7,429 nucleotides of DNA from Vicinamibacterales bacterium (GTDB lineage: Bacteria > Acidobacteriota > Vicinamibacteria > Vicinamibacterales > UBA8438): NCBI GenBank assembly GCA_030745255.1, contig JASLOY010000023.1, positions 1 to 7,429 on the forward strand, read 5' to 3'. The translations under genes and the position numbers were made by a program. Below the pieces are notes generated by a model. The model worked only from the letters and a program-made list of their open reading frames with translations, was not told the origin of the DNA and ran no database searches. This document shows, one piece after another, positions 5,914-7,429 of this stretch. Each line of letters begins with the position of its first letter. Position 1 is the stretch's first letter.

Positions 5914-6975
5914 ATGAGTCAGGAAAACACCGACGTGGGTCGCGTCATGGACGTCATCGTTGTCGGGGCAGGTCCCGCCGGACTGGCCAGCGCGATCGCG
6001 GCGCGCGAGGCGGACCTCGTGTGCGTGGTGATGGAGCGCGGGGCACTGGTCGACTCGATCCTGCACTTCCCAACCAACATGGTCTTCTTCACCTCGCCGG
6101 AGCTGCTCGAGATCGGCGGGCTCCCGTTCGTGACCCCGCACGCGAAACCGACGCGTGACGAGGGGCTCCGCTACTATCGCCGCGCCGCCGACACCTACGA
6201 GTTGGATGTGCGATTCGGACTCGAGGTGCTGACCATCCAGCCCACGACCGGAGGCGACGGTGCTTCCCTGCTGGCGGTGGAGACGCGGCATGCGCACGCC
6301 GGTCCGGGCCGTCATCTGGCGCGCACGGTGGTGGTAGCGACCGGCGCCTACAGATGTCCAAACATGCTCGGGATCCCCGGGGAAGACTTGCCGCACGTCT
6401 CGCACTACTACGACGAAGCGCACCCCTACTTCCGCAAGCGAGTCGTCATCGTTGGCGGCAAGAACTCCGCGGCCGAGGCGGCGCTCGAGCTCACCCGCGC
6501 TGGGGTCGATGTCACGCTGGTGCACCGGGGCGACGAGCTCGGCAGCGGCATCAAGTACTGGCTCCGGCCCGACATCGAAAACCGTATCGACGAGGGAGCG
6601 GTGACCGCCCACTTCGAGACGCGGGTCGTGGAGATCCGCCCCACCGAGGTGGTGGTCGAGCATGCCGGCAACCGGCGCGTGCTGCCGGCCGACGCGGTGT
6701 TCCTGCTGACCGGCTACCATTCGGACATCGCGATGCTGGAGCGGTGCGGCATCGAGGTCGATCCGGAGACCATGGTGCCGACGCACAACCCAGACACGTA
6801 CGAAACCAACGTGCCGAATCTGTTCCTGGCGGGGCGGGTGGTCTCCGGCATCCACGGCGGGCTCATCTTCATCGAAAACGGCCGGTTTCACGGCGAGAAG
6901 GTGATTGAGGAGATCGCCAGCCGTCTCGGCACCGGCAGCGACGTGGTGCCCGCGACGGCCGACACGCTCGCCTGA
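5914..6975 (+). CDS. ypdA: YpdA/Bdr-like FAD- and NAD(P)H-dependent oxidoreductase
   Basis: The 353-residue flavoprotein has the two-dinucleotide-domain layout of the YpdA (bacillithiol disulfide reductase) family. The FAD motif GAGPAG is at 18-23. The family-typical stretch ILHFPTNMVFFTSPELLEIGGLPF follows, then KPTRDEGLRYYRR. The NAD(P)H motif GGKNSAAEAAL starts at 181, and the C-terminal FAD contact is in NLFLAGRVVSGIHGGLIFIENGRFHG. In Firmicute YpdA the reactive Cys lies inside the first glycine motif (GGGPCG); here that position is Ala22, and there is no CxxC anywhere. Bacillithiol disulfide reduction is therefore not assured; electron transfer to another partner is possible. The ATG at 5914 is chosen because GGAGCG lies 8 nt upstream and the putative transcript starts near 5854. 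An ATG at 5947, nearer the FAD motif, remains possible. The promoter carries the window's shared palindrome, which suggests an oxidative, nitrosative or low-oxygen role. Confidence 0.9.
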   Translation: MSQENTDVGRVMDVIVVGAGPAGLASAIAAREADLVCVVMERGALVDSILHFPTNMVFFTSPELLEIGGLPFVTPHAKPTRDEGLRYYRRAADTYELDVRFGLEVLTIQPTTGGDGASLLAVETRHAHAGPGRHLARTVVVATGAYRCPNMLGIPGEDLPHVSHYYDEAHPYFRKRVVIVGGKNSAAEAALELTRAGVDVTLVHRGDELGSGIKYWLRPDIENRIDEGAVTAHFETRVVEIRPTEVVVEHAGNRRVLPADAVFLLTGYHSDIAMLERCGIEVDPETMVPTHNPDTYETNVPNLFLAGRVVSGIHGGLIFIENGRFHGEKVIEEIASRLGTGSDVVPATADTLA

Positions 6976-7010
6976 CAGACGGCAGCTTCGGCCTGAGGGG
7001 TTGGGGGCAC

Positions 7011-7038
7011 GCCAGCCATCCAAACAGCGAATGCTGGC
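7011..7038 (+). terminator. Hairpin downstream of the ypdA-like gene
   Basis: GCCAGC(c)AT and ATGCTGGC pair over 8 bp with one bulged C around a 12-nt loop, 36 nt after the stop codon. No T run follows, so it is a candidate terminator or mRNA 3' hairpin only. Confidence 0.3.
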
Positions 7039-7054
7039 CCCTCGCCTGCTGCGT

Positions 7055-7097
7055 ATGACCAACGTCATACACGCCGGGCGGGACGAGCGCGTAGCCT
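7055..7097 (+). promoter_or_regulatory. Crp/Fnr-type palindrome and promoter for the small exported peptide gene
   Basis: This is the most symmetric of the three sites. The core ATGAC-CAAC-GTCAT at 7055-7068 extends to perfect 7-bp arms, GTATGAC and GTCATAC (7053-7070). TAGCCT at 7092-7097 begins 23 nt after the core and mirrors the TAGGCT at the ric promoter. The implied transcript starts near 7104, about 62 nt before the next start codon. Confidence 0.62.
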
Positions 7098-7165
7098 GAA
7101 ATCGTCTACGGCCGTGGGCTCTGTCGGTGGGCGACCTGAATCCACCCGTCGACCTGGAGGCAAGC

Positions 7166-7369
7166 ATGCGCGAAACGCTCGGGACAGGAATGCTCGTGGC
7201 GATGTGCCTGGTGGTCGGCATGCTCTTGTGGCTGACCGGTGACGCCGCGGCCCGCGCCAATGACGTCACCGGCAACGACTCGTCGGCGAGCTGGCATCAC
7301 AAAGGCGGCACCGGCTTGACCAGCCCGACCGTCCCGTTGCAGAACAGACCGCCTTCGCCGGCGGAGTAG
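7166..7369 (+). CDS. Small exported or membrane-anchored protein of unknown function
   Basis: This 67-residue protein is not recognised. The start is strong: GGAGG lies 5 nt before the ATG. Residues 6-25 form one hydrophobic helix (LVAMCLVVGMLLWL at its core) after a short charged N-terminus. GDAAARAND then contains an Ala-x-Ala pattern suited to signal peptidase I. Cleavage would leave about 37 polar residues, rich in Gly, Ser, Thr and Pro, with a His-His pair (SWHHKGG). Without cleavage it would be a one-helix anchored protein. It follows the third copy of the shared palindrome, so it is probably induced together with ric and the ypdA-like gene, and it may be the first gene of an operon that continues past the right edge. 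An upstream in-frame GTG at 7127 is disfavoured because it lacks an SD. Confidence 0.6.
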   Translation: MRETLGTGMLVAMCLVVGMLLWLTGDAAARANDVTGNDSSASWHHKGGTGLTSPTVPLQNRPPSPAE

Positions 7370-7401
7370 CCGGCATCATCGGCGTGCAGGGGGGTCTGTT
7401 C
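7342..7401. repeat. Inverted repeat spanning the end of the small ORF
   Basis: GAACAGACC (7342-7350) and GGTCTGTTC (7393-7401) are perfect 9-bp inverted arms around 42 nt that include the stop codon. Two copies of the self-complementary GCCGGC inside (7358-7363 and 7370-7375) can also pair. It may be a large 3' hairpin acting as terminator or mRNA processing signal. No T run follows. The last 28 bases of the window show no gene. Confidence 0.35.
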
Positions 7402-7429
7402 GGTCGGACAGGGCTGGGCGTGTCCAGTC

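Noticed and set aside
5791..7275. 494-codon open frame on the minus strand
   Set aside because: It lies antisense to the well-supported YpdA-like gene and its peptide is Arg/His/Pro-rich without a family signature; this is a usual shadow frame in GC-rich DNA.
1..7429. tRNA, rRNA, CRISPR array, insertion sequence or prophage
   Set aside because: No cloverleaf-like or rRNA-like stretches, no regularly spaced repeats, and no transposase or integrase motifs were seen on either strand.

Overview
The window is GC-rich bacterial DNA with short intergenic spaces and strong GC preference at third codon positions. The gene set (a YpdA/Bdr-like flavoprotein, a TIGR04053-type radical SAM/SPASM protein, a Cys-less carboxymuconolactone-decarboxylase-like protein and a probable ECF-type sigma factor) would fit a free-living soil or sediment bacterium, with Acidobacteriota or a neighbouring phylum as a guess. 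No rRNA or other phylogenetic marker is present, so this assignment is weak. I see no tRNA, rRNA, CRISPR array, insertion sequence or phage gene.

Layout. At the left edge is the 5' end of a minus-strand gene, possibly an ECF sigma factor, cut by the window border. Next is a minus-strand operon read from right to left: an Ric/YtfE/ScdA di-iron Fe-S repair protein (1894 to 1154), a CopD-like four-helix membrane protein 10 bp later, and a one-repeat YggT membrane protein, ending at a perfect 9-bp hairpin. A 370-bp divergent intergenic region separates this operon from a plus-strand carboxymuconolactone-decarboxylase-like gene (2265-2597). After a convergent gap come two minus-strand radical SAM genes in tandem: a TIGR04053-type SPASM protein (5584 to 4364) and a HemN/HemW-like protein (4254 to 2884). 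A second divergent region leads to a plus-strand YpdA/Bdr-like flavoprotein (5914-6975), followed by a short gene for a 67-residue exported or membrane-anchored peptide (7166-7369).

The main result is regulatory. The exact palindrome ATGAC-N4-GTCAT occurs three times (2046-2059, 5806-5819, 7055-7068), each time in an intergenic region upstream of a gene: the ric-copD-yggT operon, the ypdA-like gene and the small exported peptide gene. In all three, a plausible -10 hexamer (TAGGCT, TACACC, TAGCCT) begins 22-23 nt after the palindrome. That is the geometry of class II activation by a Crp/Fnr-superfamily regulator centred near -41.5, and the TGAC-N4-GTCA core resembles FixK/NnrR-type sites. I infer one local regulon responding to low oxygen or nitric oxide that links Fe-S repair, a heme- or copper-type membrane protein and a thiol/flavin reductase. 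The two radical SAM genes sit among these genes but do not clearly carry the site. The regulator itself is not in the window.
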